In this document: piece after piece, positions 44,001 through 52,400 of the stretch | How the letters are laid out: the number at the start of each line of letters is the position of its first letter | How positions within the stretch are numbered: the stretch's first letter is position 1 | Assembly (NCBI RefSeq): GCF_040253585.1 | Contig: NZ_JBELAU010000012.1 | Span: 124,001 to 188,000 of the forward strand | Direction: 5' to 3' | Source of the DNA: Emticicia sp040253585 | Lineage (GTDB): Bacteria; Bacteroidota; Bacteroidia; Cytophagales; Spirosomataceae | DNA: 64,000 nt | Notes under the pieces: generated by a model | The model's input: the letters and a program-made list of their open reading frames with translations, nothing else | Told to the model about the DNA's origin: nothing | The model's database searches: none | Translations under genes and position numbers: made by a program

Positions 44001-44099
44001 ACTCAATATAATATCACTACAATCTAAAAACTCAGAATTGTCATTTTCAACTTTTTGAATAATATTGTTTTTTGAAATGGTTGTTTGTAAATACTTCAT
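41058..44099 (-). CDS. SF2 helicase with nuclease-like C-terminus
   Basis: The 1013-residue protein starts with an SF2 helicase core of the type III restriction/DEAD-like kind: Walker A PTGTGKT (79-85), DEAH box (189-192) in IFIDEAHHS, motif III ATPFR, and motif VI QFIGRFTRT. The middle is unassigned. Near the C-terminus (about 865-905) the sequence GSGEIADIVTI and IEVELYHIKYS has the spacing of a PD-(D/E)xK nuclease (Asp, Glu, Lys). The gene is visibly more AT-rich than its neighbours and stands alone. A single-gene defence nuclease-helicase is a fair inference; a repair helicase is the alternative. Confidence 0.75.
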   Translation of the reverse strand: MKYLQTTISKNNIIQKVENDNSEFLDCSDIILSWKNALNLKKENLETGEIGLRNPQIGAIYSILSHWTHSNEIGTVVMPTGTGKTETMLSVLVLAQVQKLLIIVPTDPLRKQISEKFINLGLLSKLGLLNSNYLFPVVGVIKSNFSTEEDANSFFKKCNVIVATANIISRVANQYLQVLKNNLTNIFIDEAHHSEATTWNNFRDNLKDKKIIQFTATPFRNDNKMLGGKIIFNYPLRKAQEEGYFQKINFTKLHQYGNQIEKDNAIAIAAISQLKEDKKIFPHILLARVGTTKRANEVYEIYKLFTEFRVVKIHSQLLTKEKTEIYNKIISKEIDVIVCVDMLGEGFDLPELKIAAFHDIRKSLPITLQFIGRFTRTKYDEQLGNATIIANLADLEVANELEDLYAQDVDWNILLPNISQNRTQKEVDLYEFLNGFSNLEGFPLSIQSLKPAQSTVVFKNNTDTWFPSNFEKGLQNIDSYDLIRHSINPKNKTLIILTAKKNLKDWVSSENIFDFSWNLYIVFWETKKNLLFIHSSDTKSLHIELAKAIIGEEAQIINGENDGAIFRVLSGIKRLKLQNVGLVEVLGKLIRFQMRVGSDIEAALSQTQINNSKKSFIFGSGYENGEDDNIGCSYKGRIWCKRKTNLVEFINWCKKLGNKITDKNIDSEEVLKGTLMPKALKQRPNLFPFCIDWSEEFYLNSELRYSFVIDNINYDFYNISLVLINPSETGNIKCGFEVDNKLILELELEIYTNFQNFGDYKFIKINPKTDAIIKFGTQEKNIEKYFYENPPVIWFANGDFLEGNNYIELKTLINPFNKEQIITWNWSGIDLSVEAQGVKPKKTNSIQFRSLEILKQLDYDIIYDDDGSGEIADIVTIKVLGEKIEVELYHIKYSKSGKIDSQISNLYEVCGQAQKSVNWKFKKSKEFLDHLLRREIKKDKTESCSRFEKGTRDDLIKVLKLVHNRIPIIFKVFIIQPSISQATVTEQQLTLLGVTENYLLERAMINLKVIGSL

Positions 44100-44144
44100 T
44101 TACTTATGGTTTAGTTGGTATTAAACTCAAATGACGTCAGTTTC

Positions 44145-44177
44145 CAAATATACCGTATCTCAAATCAACATCTCCAA
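44145..44177 (-). promoter_or_regulatory. Promoter of helicase gene
   Basis: On the minus strand TTG (44175-44177), 22 bases, TATATTTG (44145-44152), about 46 bases before the ATG. Confidence 0.6.
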
Positions 44178-44199
44178 TCTCCAACAAATTTGTCTCCCT

Positions 44200-45306
44200 T
44201 TATTTATTATTCGGCACAACCAACTCATAATTAGTACTTCTACCGCCAGCGGCTTCTTTTTGTAGTACTTCTTTCTTTATCAAATCTTGTATATCTCTCA
44301 GAGCGGTGTCGGGTGAGCATTTGGCAATTTTTGCCCATTTTGAAGAAGTAAGTTTGCCTTCAAAATTATCCATTAACTTATTGATTATCAGCTTTTGGCG
44401 GTCGTTAAATGCTGTGTTTCGGTGTATATCCCAAAACTTTGCTTTAGATAAAACCTTTTCAAGAACCGTGTCGGTATCGAGCAATGCTTGGGTCAGGCAT
44501 TCCATAAACCAAAGCAACCAACCCGTAATGTTTGATGTGCCTTTTTGCGTTTTTTCGAGTATGGCGTAGTAGTCGTTTCGCTGTTTCCGTATCTGTGCCG
44601 ACATACTAAAAAATCGCTGTGAACTACCATCTGTTTTTGATAATTGCATATCGGTAATGGCTCTCGCAATGCGGCCATTTCCATCATCAAACGGGTGAAT
44701 CGTCAGAAACCACAAATGTGCAATACCAGCTTTTAGCACAGGGTCGAGGCTTTGCTCGGCATTGAACCAATCAATAAATTTGCTCATTTCTTGGGGCAGA
44801 AGTGCCGCATTGGGTGCTTGAAAATGCACTTTTTCCTTACCCAAAGCCCCCGAAACTACCTGCATTTCTCCAGTACGCCACGCCGCCACTTCAATGGCAT
44901 ACATGCCACTTCTGCCAGTCGGAAACAAAGCAGCGTGCCAATCGAAGAGTCGTTTTTCGCTCAGTGCCGTTTGGTTATTTTGGGTAGCATCGAGCATCAT
45001 TTCTACCATTCCATCTACATTCCTGTCGGAAGCCACCAAGCCCGCAATGTCCATTCCGAGTTTCCGAGCCAACGACGAACGCACCTGTTCGGGATTAAGA
45101 AATTCTCCTTCAATTTCCGAAGATTTCAGTACATCCAGCGAGAGTGTTTCTAAAAGAGCCTCTTGGCGTAAGGCAAAACCCAAGATTTCCATTTTGCCAA
45201 TAAGTTTACCTTGCAGGTTTCTGACCTTGCCGAGCGATACCGACAAAGCGGCATCGTCCCACGTAAAGTTTGTCCAATTTTCTCGCTGATGTATATAAAA
45301 ACCCAT
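44200..45306 (-). CDS. Fic family AMPylating protein, self-inhibited type
   Basis: The 368-residue protein (start MGFYIHQ at 45306; an in-frame ATG four codons earlier is possible) has a Fic N-terminal domain (about 1-90), the Fic core with HPFDDGNGRIAR beginning at His204, and a C-terminal winged helix (about 300-368, LTSSKWAKIAKCSPDTALRD). Fic enzymes transfer AMP from ATP to a protein hydroxyl. The N-terminal helix has SSEIEG (about residue 70), which fits the (S/T)xxxE(G/N) inhibitory motif, so it should be self-inhibited (class II). No separate antitoxin is present. A palindromic operator overlies its promoter. Confidence 0.9.
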   Translation of the reverse strand: MGFYIHQRENWTNFTWDDAALSVSLGKVRNLQGKLIGKMEILGFALRQEALLETLSLDVLKSSEIEGEFLNPEQVRSSLARKLGMDIAGLVASDRNVDGMVEMMLDATQNNQTALSEKRLFDWHAALFPTGRSGMYAIEVAAWRTGEMQVVSGALGKEKVHFQAPNAALLPQEMSKFIDWFNAEQSLDPVLKAGIAHLWFLTIHPFDDGNGRIARAITDMQLSKTDGSSQRFFSMSAQIRKQRNDYYAILEKTQKGTSNITGWLLWFMECLTQALLDTDTVLEKVLSKAKFWDIHRNTAFNDRQKLIINKLMDNFEGKLTSSKWAKIAKCSPDTALRDIQDLIKKEVLQKEAAGGRSTNYELVVPNNK

Positions 45307-45339
45307 AGTAAAAATCATTTATGCGGTGAATATAAGCAT

Positions 45340-45366
45340 TAATCTCCGCATAATTTGCGGAGATTA
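45340..45366. promoter_or_regulatory. Operator of fic promoter
   Basis: TAATCTCCGCA (45340-45350) and TGCGGAGATTA (45356-45366) are exact reverse complements with a 5-base centre; a third partial copy TTCTCCGCA lies at 45377-45385. It lies directly downstream of the fic -7 box, over the predicted transcription start. Confidence 0.75.
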
Positions 45367-45367
45367 G

Positions 45368-45375
45368 CAAAATTA
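45368..45375 (-). promoter_or_regulatory. -7 box of fic promoter
   Basis: On the minus strand TAATTTTG, an exact TAnnTTTG, between two operator half-sites. No TTG at the right distance. Confidence 0.55.
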
Positions 45376-45509
45376 TTCTCCGCAAAACCTTTTGGGGCAT
45401 AATAGCTCAAATAAAGTATCTTTCAGAAATAAATAAATCGCCCAATACTTACGTTAATGCAAAAGCCAATAAATCTTTGGCATTGGCATCAGTTTTTTGG
45501 AATAAATAG

Positions 45510-45517
45510 TAAATTTG
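45510..45517 (+). promoter_or_regulatory. -7 box of envelope operon promoter
   Basis: TAAATTTG, an exact TAnnTTTG, 34 bases before the ATG at 45551. A TTG at 45483-45485 is 24 bases upstream, one more than the usual range. Confidence 0.6.
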
Positions 45518-45550
45518 TTTACGCATTAATCCTTTCTTAGCTATTACTTT

Positions 45551-48034
45551 ATGAAATACATCCTTCCACTTACCATTAACAACCGCCGCACCAATTACCT
45601 TGATTTAAAAGGAAGATTTTCTGAAAGTAACGAGTCTTTTATCATCGAATTACCCTTAGAAAACAACGCTTTTACGCTGTTTTCGATTGATAAAAGCAAA
45701 TTGATGCAGACCCTCGTGACCAACGAAAGTGATGTTTTGTTGGCCAATTTGCAGTTGAATGTGTCGTTTGATGCCACAATTCCGCAATTACACATTCATT
45801 TATCGACATCAAGCAAACCCGCTGCGTTTCAAGCCAACACCGATGAAGAGGATGATTGGAAAAATCCAACAAAACCACAGCCAACGGTTGTTCAGCCTAC
45901 TTTTCAGCAAAATTCTTATCTCTTGGGCGACATTGAGTTTTCGGTCATTGATAATGCCAATGATTTTAAAATCATCGGTCATTACATCGACCATATTCCC
46001 GAAGAACCCATTCAGCAAGATTATATCAACTGCCATTTTTCGTACGAAAGCAATGGCAAAACCTACCAAAATAGGCTGCATTTTCATTTAGCTCATGCAA
46101 GCTGTTTCCACCATTTCGGACTTGATTTTGGTTCGGAGGCATCGCAACTGAAAGTCAGTAATTATCAATACATCAACCGTCGATATACCAAGAGAAGTCC
46201 TTCTAAAAGTTTGTTTAAATTGGTCAAGGATTTCAAAGGACTCACCGAAGACGACCAAAATTTTATTCAATTCGAGAAAAACACCGACTTCATCAAGTCG
46301 ATTTTCTTTTTGAAGAAAAAACTGCATGATTTTCACGAAAGAAAGGATAGATTTATCAAAAATGAAGATGAATTGAAGTTTTTGGTGCAGAAAAACGAAC
46401 TCAATTCTAATCTGACCAATAATTTTCATCAGCTTTCAAACCTCAAATTGGCTCACAAACACGGCGATATTTTGAAGTTTATGGATTTTCAGTCAATCCT
46501 CAACGACAAAGTGCGTTCGCTGAGTTTAGACGACCTCAAAAATCAGGCGTATTCTACGATTCTGAAATCGTTTATTGAGGCAACCCTGCACAACGTGCTT
46601 GACGACGAAAGCGAAAATACATTCATTCGTTTTACGGTTTTGGTGCCAAATATTTATAGTATTCACGAAGTAGCCAACACAAAAGAGGTTATCAACGAGA
46701 TTTTCAAGGATTTACAGCAGCACGCCTACGCCCACAAAATAAAGGCTTGGGAGGTAGTGACGATTTCGGAAAGTGATGCTGCATTTTTGGGCTATTTCAG
46801 CAAAGGTCTCAACGAAATCAGTGCCAATAAATACTATATTATTGTTGATTGCGGCAAAGGCACAACCGATTTTTCGATTATCCAAACGGGGTCGAATAAT
46901 TCACGCAAAATCAAATCTTTGTATCGCAATGGTTTTGCGGGGGCGGGCAATCTGATAAGTTATGCTTTCTTTGAGTCGATTTTGCATTTTATTCTCAAAA
47001 ACTCGCTCAATCCTGCGGCTACGAAGGCGTTTTTCTTAGAATCACTCGAAAAGGCCGAAAAAGGACAAATGAACCAGCTTTTCGAGAAAATCGAATCGCT
47101 TAAATTTCAGTACAGTAAACGTTCACCCGAAAACCAAGAGGCGGTCGAACGGGCATGGAATGCGGCCGCTCAAAGTGGCGATGTTAATCTCCGCACTTTT
47201 GCCAATAACGAATTTACGGCCACAATCGCCAACCTCAATTTGCTCTTGCAGAAAGTCGATGGTTTTTATGATTGGGGCGGTTATGTTGAAAACGCTTGTG
47301 AGGTAATTACTTCCAACATCGTTGAAAACATGAAGGGCGTAGTGACAAACATCGAAAAAGGAATTGATTGTGAGGGTATTTTATTGACAGGTCGAGGCTT
47401 TTTGTTTGCTCCGCTTTTGGAGAAACTCAAAGAAAAAATGACGAAAGATTTAGGTTTTTCGAGCAATTTGATAAAAATGCCAACCGAAGCCAGCCAACTA
47501 AAAGCCATTTGTTTAGATGGAATTTTTGCCAGTGGCTACATCGTGCATCCCGAATTGGTTGGTTTCCCGATTCAGATTTCTACTCGCAAACAAGAGAAAG
47601 CTCCAACGCCAACCAAGGCCAAAATGCCAGCGTTTTTTGATTTCTTGCTGCGTCTGAGTAATATGCACGATAATTATGACGAGTCGAAGAACTCCTATCG
47701 CATCAATGATTTGGATTCGTTGAAGTTTCTAATCGGAAATACGCTTTATACTGTTGCCGATACTAATTTTCACGATAAAAAATGGCTCGAAACTCCTCCC
47801 GATTTGATTTTTACGAAAGAGGGTTTTTATGTCAGAAATATTTCAAAAAGCAATCAGATAAAAGGTTATTCGGGACTCGAACAAAACTCTGAGATTGATA
47901 CCGTTACGCTGCAATATCTGATACCGTCGTTGTTTCCTGCAAAAATTGATATTGAGTACATTCAGTCTTTGAAAGGAAATCAGCCAGCACCCGATGAAAA
48001 TTTGCTGAATTTGATTAGTTTATTGCCTGATTGA
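45551..48034 (+). CDS. Actin/Hsp70-fold ATPase, novel family
   Basis: The 827-residue cytoplasmic protein has no signal peptide. A beta-rich N-terminal domain (1-180) precedes an actin/Hsp70-type ATPase: phosphate-1 loop GLDFGSEAS from Gly190, phosphate-2 loop VDCGKGTTDFS with Asp433 and Thr438-Thr439, and the adenosine motif ILLTGRG from about 609, followed by an 'A-site' helix region. Long helical insertions lie at 220-420. A C-terminal domain (about 690-827) is unassigned. It resembles SrfB/Hsp70-like proteins in layout but I cannot place it in a named family. It is the first gene of the operon, about 300 bases before the second; the gap holds repeats. Confidence 0.75.
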   Translation: MKYILPLTINNRRTNYLDLKGRFSESNESFIIELPLENNAFTLFSIDKSKLMQTLVTNESDVLLANLQLNVSFDATIPQLHIHLSTSSKPAAFQANTDEEDDWKNPTKPQPTVVQPTFQQNSYLLGDIEFSVIDNANDFKIIGHYIDHIPEEPIQQDYINCHFSYESNGKTYQNRLHFHLAHASCFHHFGLDFGSEASQLKVSNYQYINRRYTKRSPSKSLFKLVKDFKGLTEDDQNFIQFEKNTDFIKSIFFLKKKLHDFHERKDRFIKNEDELKFLVQKNELNSNLTNNFHQLSNLKLAHKHGDILKFMDFQSILNDKVRSLSLDDLKNQAYSTILKSFIEATLHNVLDDESENTFIRFTVLVPNIYSIHEVANTKEVINEIFKDLQQHAYAHKIKAWEVVTISESDAAFLGYFSKGLNEISANKYYIIVDCGKGTTDFSIIQTGSNNSRKIKSLYRNGFAGAGNLISYAFFESILHFILKNSLNPAATKAFFLESLEKAEKGQMNQLFEKIESLKFQYSKRSPENQEAVERAWNAAAQSGDVNLRTFANNEFTATIANLNLLLQKVDGFYDWGGYVENACEVITSNIVENMKGVVTNIEKGIDCEGILLTGRGFLFAPLLEKLKEKMTKDLGFSSNLIKMPTEASQLKAICLDGIFASGYIVHPELVGFPIQISTRKQEKAPTPTKAKMPAFFDFLLRLSNMHDNYDESKNSYRINDLDSLKFLIGNTLYTVADTNFHDKKWLETPPDLIFTKEGFYVRNISKSNQIKGYSGLEQNSEIDTVTLQYLIPSLFPAKIDIEYIQSLKGNQPAPDENLLNLISLLPD

Positions 48035-48332
48035 GGGTGAAAGAATTGTAGAAATAGATATATTATTTTTCTATATTAATAGGAGTTACGCAAGGTTGGG
48101 GTTTCCCCCGTGCGACTGTCGCTCCTTTTTTCAAGGAGGGGTGCCTGACGACAGTCGGCGGGGTGGTTTTTTGGCACAGAACAAGCTAAAAAGTGTTCAA
48201 TTTGGAACAAACCACCCCGTCAAAATTCGACTTTGTCAGAATTTTGCCACCCCTCCTTTTTTCAAGGAGGGGAAATTTATTACTCTGACGACTTATTGAA
48301 ATTATACAAACGCATTTAAAACAGCCCAAAAT
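48035..48332. repeat. Compound palindromic repeat inside envelope operon
   Basis: Nested inverted repeats fill the gap: GACTGTCG/CGACAGTC around CTCCTTTTTTCAAGGAG (48114-48155), GGGGTGGTTT/AAACCACCCC (about 48160-48218), AAAATTC/GAATTTT (48222-48245), and CCCCTCCTTTTTTCAAGGAGGGG (48250-48272). The open frame at 48096-48299 is made of this repeat and is not a gene. Confidence 0.8.
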
Positions 48333-49487
48333 ATGCTCAAATACACGCTTGCAGTATTGCTTTTTGTTTTACCGAAGGTAGCTTGGTGCTTGGCCGATAC
48401 CCTCAAAATTGCCAATACGGGAAATCTCTCCGAACGCACGGTTGGTCTTAAACTACAGGTCAATTCCAACCTAAAAGATGGCTGTACTTTCACTATTTCG
48501 AGTCAAGAAGATAGTATCACGGTTTCTCTTTTTGGGAAAGCCATCAAAAACGACACATTGTTTTTGATGCAAGATACCAGTCAGGAAGCCCGTAATCGTA
48601 TCTATGGCTTGTTGGGCTGCGAAGAAGCTGATTTAAAAACCAAGTATTATACGCCCGACCCACGTTTTGGCTCCGACGTAATTAACCATTTAATAAATCG
48701 TATTTATAGTTTGCCCAATCATCAATCTTCTTTGGTAATTTCGCCCATTACGATTGCTGATGAGCCAGTGGCTTCTTCGAGTGGTTTTTTTACCAAAGAA
48801 ATGCTCTGGGGAATCATCGGATTCTTAGCTTTGGCAATCGGTTTACTAACTTATTTATATCTCATGGCAAAAAAGAAAACAACTTCGACCAGTGACGACC
48901 CACTCAAAGATAAGATTAATGAAATAAAAAGCGAGTTGGGCATGAGAGGCAACTACTCCGACTTGTCGGCCCTCGATGCTTTGCTAAATAAATACTTCGA
49001 TTCGATAAAATTGGGTAAAGACTACGAAGAGTTGAGCCGAGAATTGGAAAGCATGAAACAAAGCCATCAAAGAGCTTTGCAGGAAATTGAGACGCAAAAC
49101 AGCCAAGAAAAAGAATATCTGACTGCCATTCTGAACGAATACGTTAGGCCGTTTATCGTGCATTTCAAAGACGATACCGACTACCCAGCCAACCGAGAAA
49201 CCCAACAAAAACTCGTTGAGAATCTACTACCTTTGGCTTTTCATTTTATGAGTTATGTAAAGCACAAAAATGGCGTGAGCAATGAGCAAGATATGCTTAA
49301 TCTGCAACAGTTCCGAAACCCACAAATTCATTCGTTGCTTAAAACCATTGATTTTTCGGCCAATACGACCAACACCGATAATAAATTGGTGCTTCATATC
49401 ATTGATGTGCTGAAACAGTACGAAGTCAATGAGCTAAAAAATGTCAATATCAATGGGTATCTCATTAAAAACGATTCGTCAAAATGA
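48333..49487 (+). CDS. Signal-anchored TM protein with coiled coil
   Basis: The 384 residues contain a signal peptide (to about 20), a small periplasmic domain (about 21-155), one transmembrane helix (about 158-178, LWGIIGFLALAIGLLTYLYL), a basic stop-transfer KKKTT, and a cytoplasmic part with a coiled coil (about 225-265, LSRELESMKQSHQRALQEIE). This type-I topology could link periplasmic events to the cytoplasmic actin-like ATPase encoded before it. No known domain is recognised. The stop overlaps the next ATG by 4 bases (ATGA), so translation is coupled. Confidence 0.7.
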   Translation: MLKYTLAVLLFVLPKVAWCLADTLKIANTGNLSERTVGLKLQVNSNLKDGCTFTISSQEDSITVSLFGKAIKNDTLFLMQDTSQEARNRIYGLLGCEEADLKTKYYTPDPRFGSDVINHLINRIYSLPNHQSSLVISPITIADEPVASSSGFFTKEMLWGIIGFLALAIGLLTYLYLMAKKKTTSTSDDPLKDKINEIKSELGMRGNYSDLSALDALLNKYFDSIKLGKDYEELSRELESMKQSHQRALQEIETQNSQEKEYLTAILNEYVRPFIVHFKDDTDYPANRETQQKLVENLLPLAFHFMSYVKHKNGVSNEQDMLNLQQFRNPQIHSLLKTIDFSANTTNTDNKLVLHIIDVLKQYEVNELKNVNINGYLIKNDSSK

Positions 49488-52400
49488 CCAAATCAAAAAT
49501 TATAATTTTGTCGTTGCTGTTGATTGGTTTGGTGGTGGGTCTTTACTTTTTTCTGAATTTATTTTCGCTGTTTTTGTGTGGCGTTATTGTGTTTTCGTTG
49601 TTGTTTTTTCTCGGAATCATCAGTTCTGAGCGAATCATCGACGGACCAGAATTTCAGAAAAGATTTCCAAGTTTAGATAAACAAGCACTCAACGCTAAAC
49701 GCCTTGCAACCTATAAGTTTTTCTCAACTTTTCTGGGCCTAACACTGCTGACCTTGACATTTTTGGCATCGGTTTATGTGTTGCGAAAATACCAGCAACC
49801 CAGCGAGTCGAAGCCCTATTTCAATAATGCTGATTATCATGCCGTGTCGAATATCGGGGTGGCTTTCAATCAATCGCTTACGCTTTCTACCAACGCCAAT
49901 CAACCTTCAGTTGATGGTCTTTGGAGTAATGAAAATGGCACTTTCAAAGCCAGACAGACCAATAGTGGTAGCTTTGAGTTGAGTTTCGACCGTTATTTCG
50001 AGCCTGTTTTTGTTAGAAAATCGGCAGATGAAGCATTTACGCCCGTCAATACTATTTTCCGAAAATCCATCAATAATAACTTCACCATCAGCAATGATAG
50101 CGTAAGTGTGCGATGTACCAATATCAAAACCGTTGATGAAGCACCATTATGGAAAAGGCTACTCGGTAAAGACCAAATCAGAAACGTTTATAGTCTTACG
50201 ATTCGCTGCGATGCCAAAAGTATTTTAAGGCAATTGAATCTCAGTTCATCGTTTGAGGACGAAATCGAAGTGACTGATGTGGCTCTCGAAAAAGGCAAGA
50301 AGCTATACACAATTTTGATTGAAAACGATGGTTTTGTGTCAAAAAAAGCCCAGTCGAAACAAGTGCTGGAGCGTATCTTGCAAAATATCGGGGATGCTTA
50401 TTTACTGAAAAATCCGAACACCGAAAATAGCCTTACGTTTTTCCCGACGAATGATTTCTTTGAGAATGGCTATTCTTTAACAGTTGATGGTTCGGTGGTT
50501 TCGCCTATGCTACAATCAAAATCTACGATTGATGCCAATAGTAGATTTTTTATTGGTTTCTATAATATTCGTAAACAATATTTCTTTAGTGCGATTGATA
50601 AAAATAAGTATCCGAATAGCACTAAAAATGTGGCTTTGATGTTCGATTTTCCACAGTTTTTTGACTTATCGGCTCAAAAAGAGGCTATTGAAATCGGCAC
50701 AAAACAAGTGCGTTTTTTGAATAATCATTACACGCAGCTACTTAATGCTTCGTCGTTGAAAGAAGGCTTTTTGTTTCACGAAAACCTCCGAAATGCCCAG
50801 TCGAATCTTTTTTCGGGAACGATGATTTACACCATCAATCAAGCAGGTGTAGGTTTTTCGGGCGAAATGACTGATAATTTTCAAAATGACCAAAAGGCTT
50901 CGGTTTTCAAGAAAAACTTTACGCTTAGTTCGCAAGATAAAAACCACGAATGGCTTTTTCATGTCCGTGATTTTTCGGCAAATGGTTTCTCGCTCAACAG
51001 CAACCTAATGTATCTTTCGATACTATTTTTGTTGTTGGTTTTTACCTTGCTTTTCAATGCTGGCCAAAAACTCGAACGTATCGAACCGATTATTTTTACG
51101 GTTATCTATGCCCTGTTGGCTTATCGATTTCTTTTGCTTTGGCGAGTAGCCACTTTTCCACCGCTCGAAAATATCAGTAAATACGAACTCGAAAATACCC
51201 TTATTCAGTTCGATTTTACGCTCGGAAGTTTCACACTTCCTGTGCCGCTGACGTTCTTAGTGCCAGCCTTATTCATCATTTTTCTGAATATTTATCGTTG
51301 GAAAAAGTCCGCTTTTGAGCAATTATTGGCAAAGTACCACGCCGAACCAAAACGATATTTGTACTTCCATATCGGACTTTTGTTGGTTTGTGGATTGTTG
51401 CTTAAAATCGCCAATTTCGACCTCATTGTTCGTATTTTTGGTATTTTCATTCCTTTGGTTTCTTACTTGTTTTTCTCCGTAAGAATCAACCAACAAACCG
51501 ATTTTCAGCCGAAATCCGAGCCGTATTTCCGTAATAAAATCTTAGGTTTTACGCACAAGTTTTTCAATTATTTGGCCGAAAACCAAGAGTTTTACTTGAC
51601 TTTGGCCACTTTTATATTTTTTGCCATTTTTGATAGAGGCTTTGGCGTGTTGTTTTTGTTGTTTCTTTTACTCAAAAATATCTTTGTTAGTTTTCTCCGC
51701 AAACCCTATTCAGCTCATTCGGGTAGCCGTTGGTCGATGTTTTGGCAACCCAACAATTACTGGATTTATGGCATTATTTCATTACTCATTTATTTGCTTT
51801 TTATTGGTTATAAACCGCTCTTTCATAAGCTCTTAATTCACCGAAATATTATCCTGATTATTGTTATTGCTTGCTCAACGCTTTATTTGTATTTGACCAA
51901 GCCGAAGAAAAATCAGAACAAGATTTTGGGTATTGGTTTGGCTTTAGTTTTGGTGTTGGTTATTCCGTTTTCGAGAAATTTTATTGATAACATCATCGAC
52001 GACCAAATCAAGAGTGTGGCACAGCGAGCGTCATTAATCTATCAGCCGATTGATGATTTGATTGCTGAAAGTGATTATAGTTCGTTTAAAGAGCGAAAAA
52101 TCATTGAAACCGCCGAAGGGCAATGGTTTATCAATAGTTATCTCAATAAGACCGAAAACGATTCAAAACGCATTGATTTTAAGCCACATTTCAATCGTGG
52201 GGTCAATTATTCGACTCAAACCCGTGATGTGGTTTTGCCACGCTACGTGATTGCTGAGTTTGGTTCTTTAATTGTCTATTTATTGCTCATGCTTTTGGCC
52301 ATTCCGATGCTCGTGCATCTGATGGGCTACCAATTATATCAGCAAGATTCAAATAATAAAACTCGGTTTGCCCCGCAGTCTTACGGTGGAAGCATCGCTC

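Noticed and set aside
48096..48299. Open frame of 67 residues between the ATPase and coiled-coil genes
   Set aside because: It is made entirely of the inverted G-rich repeat words and has no protein-like composition.
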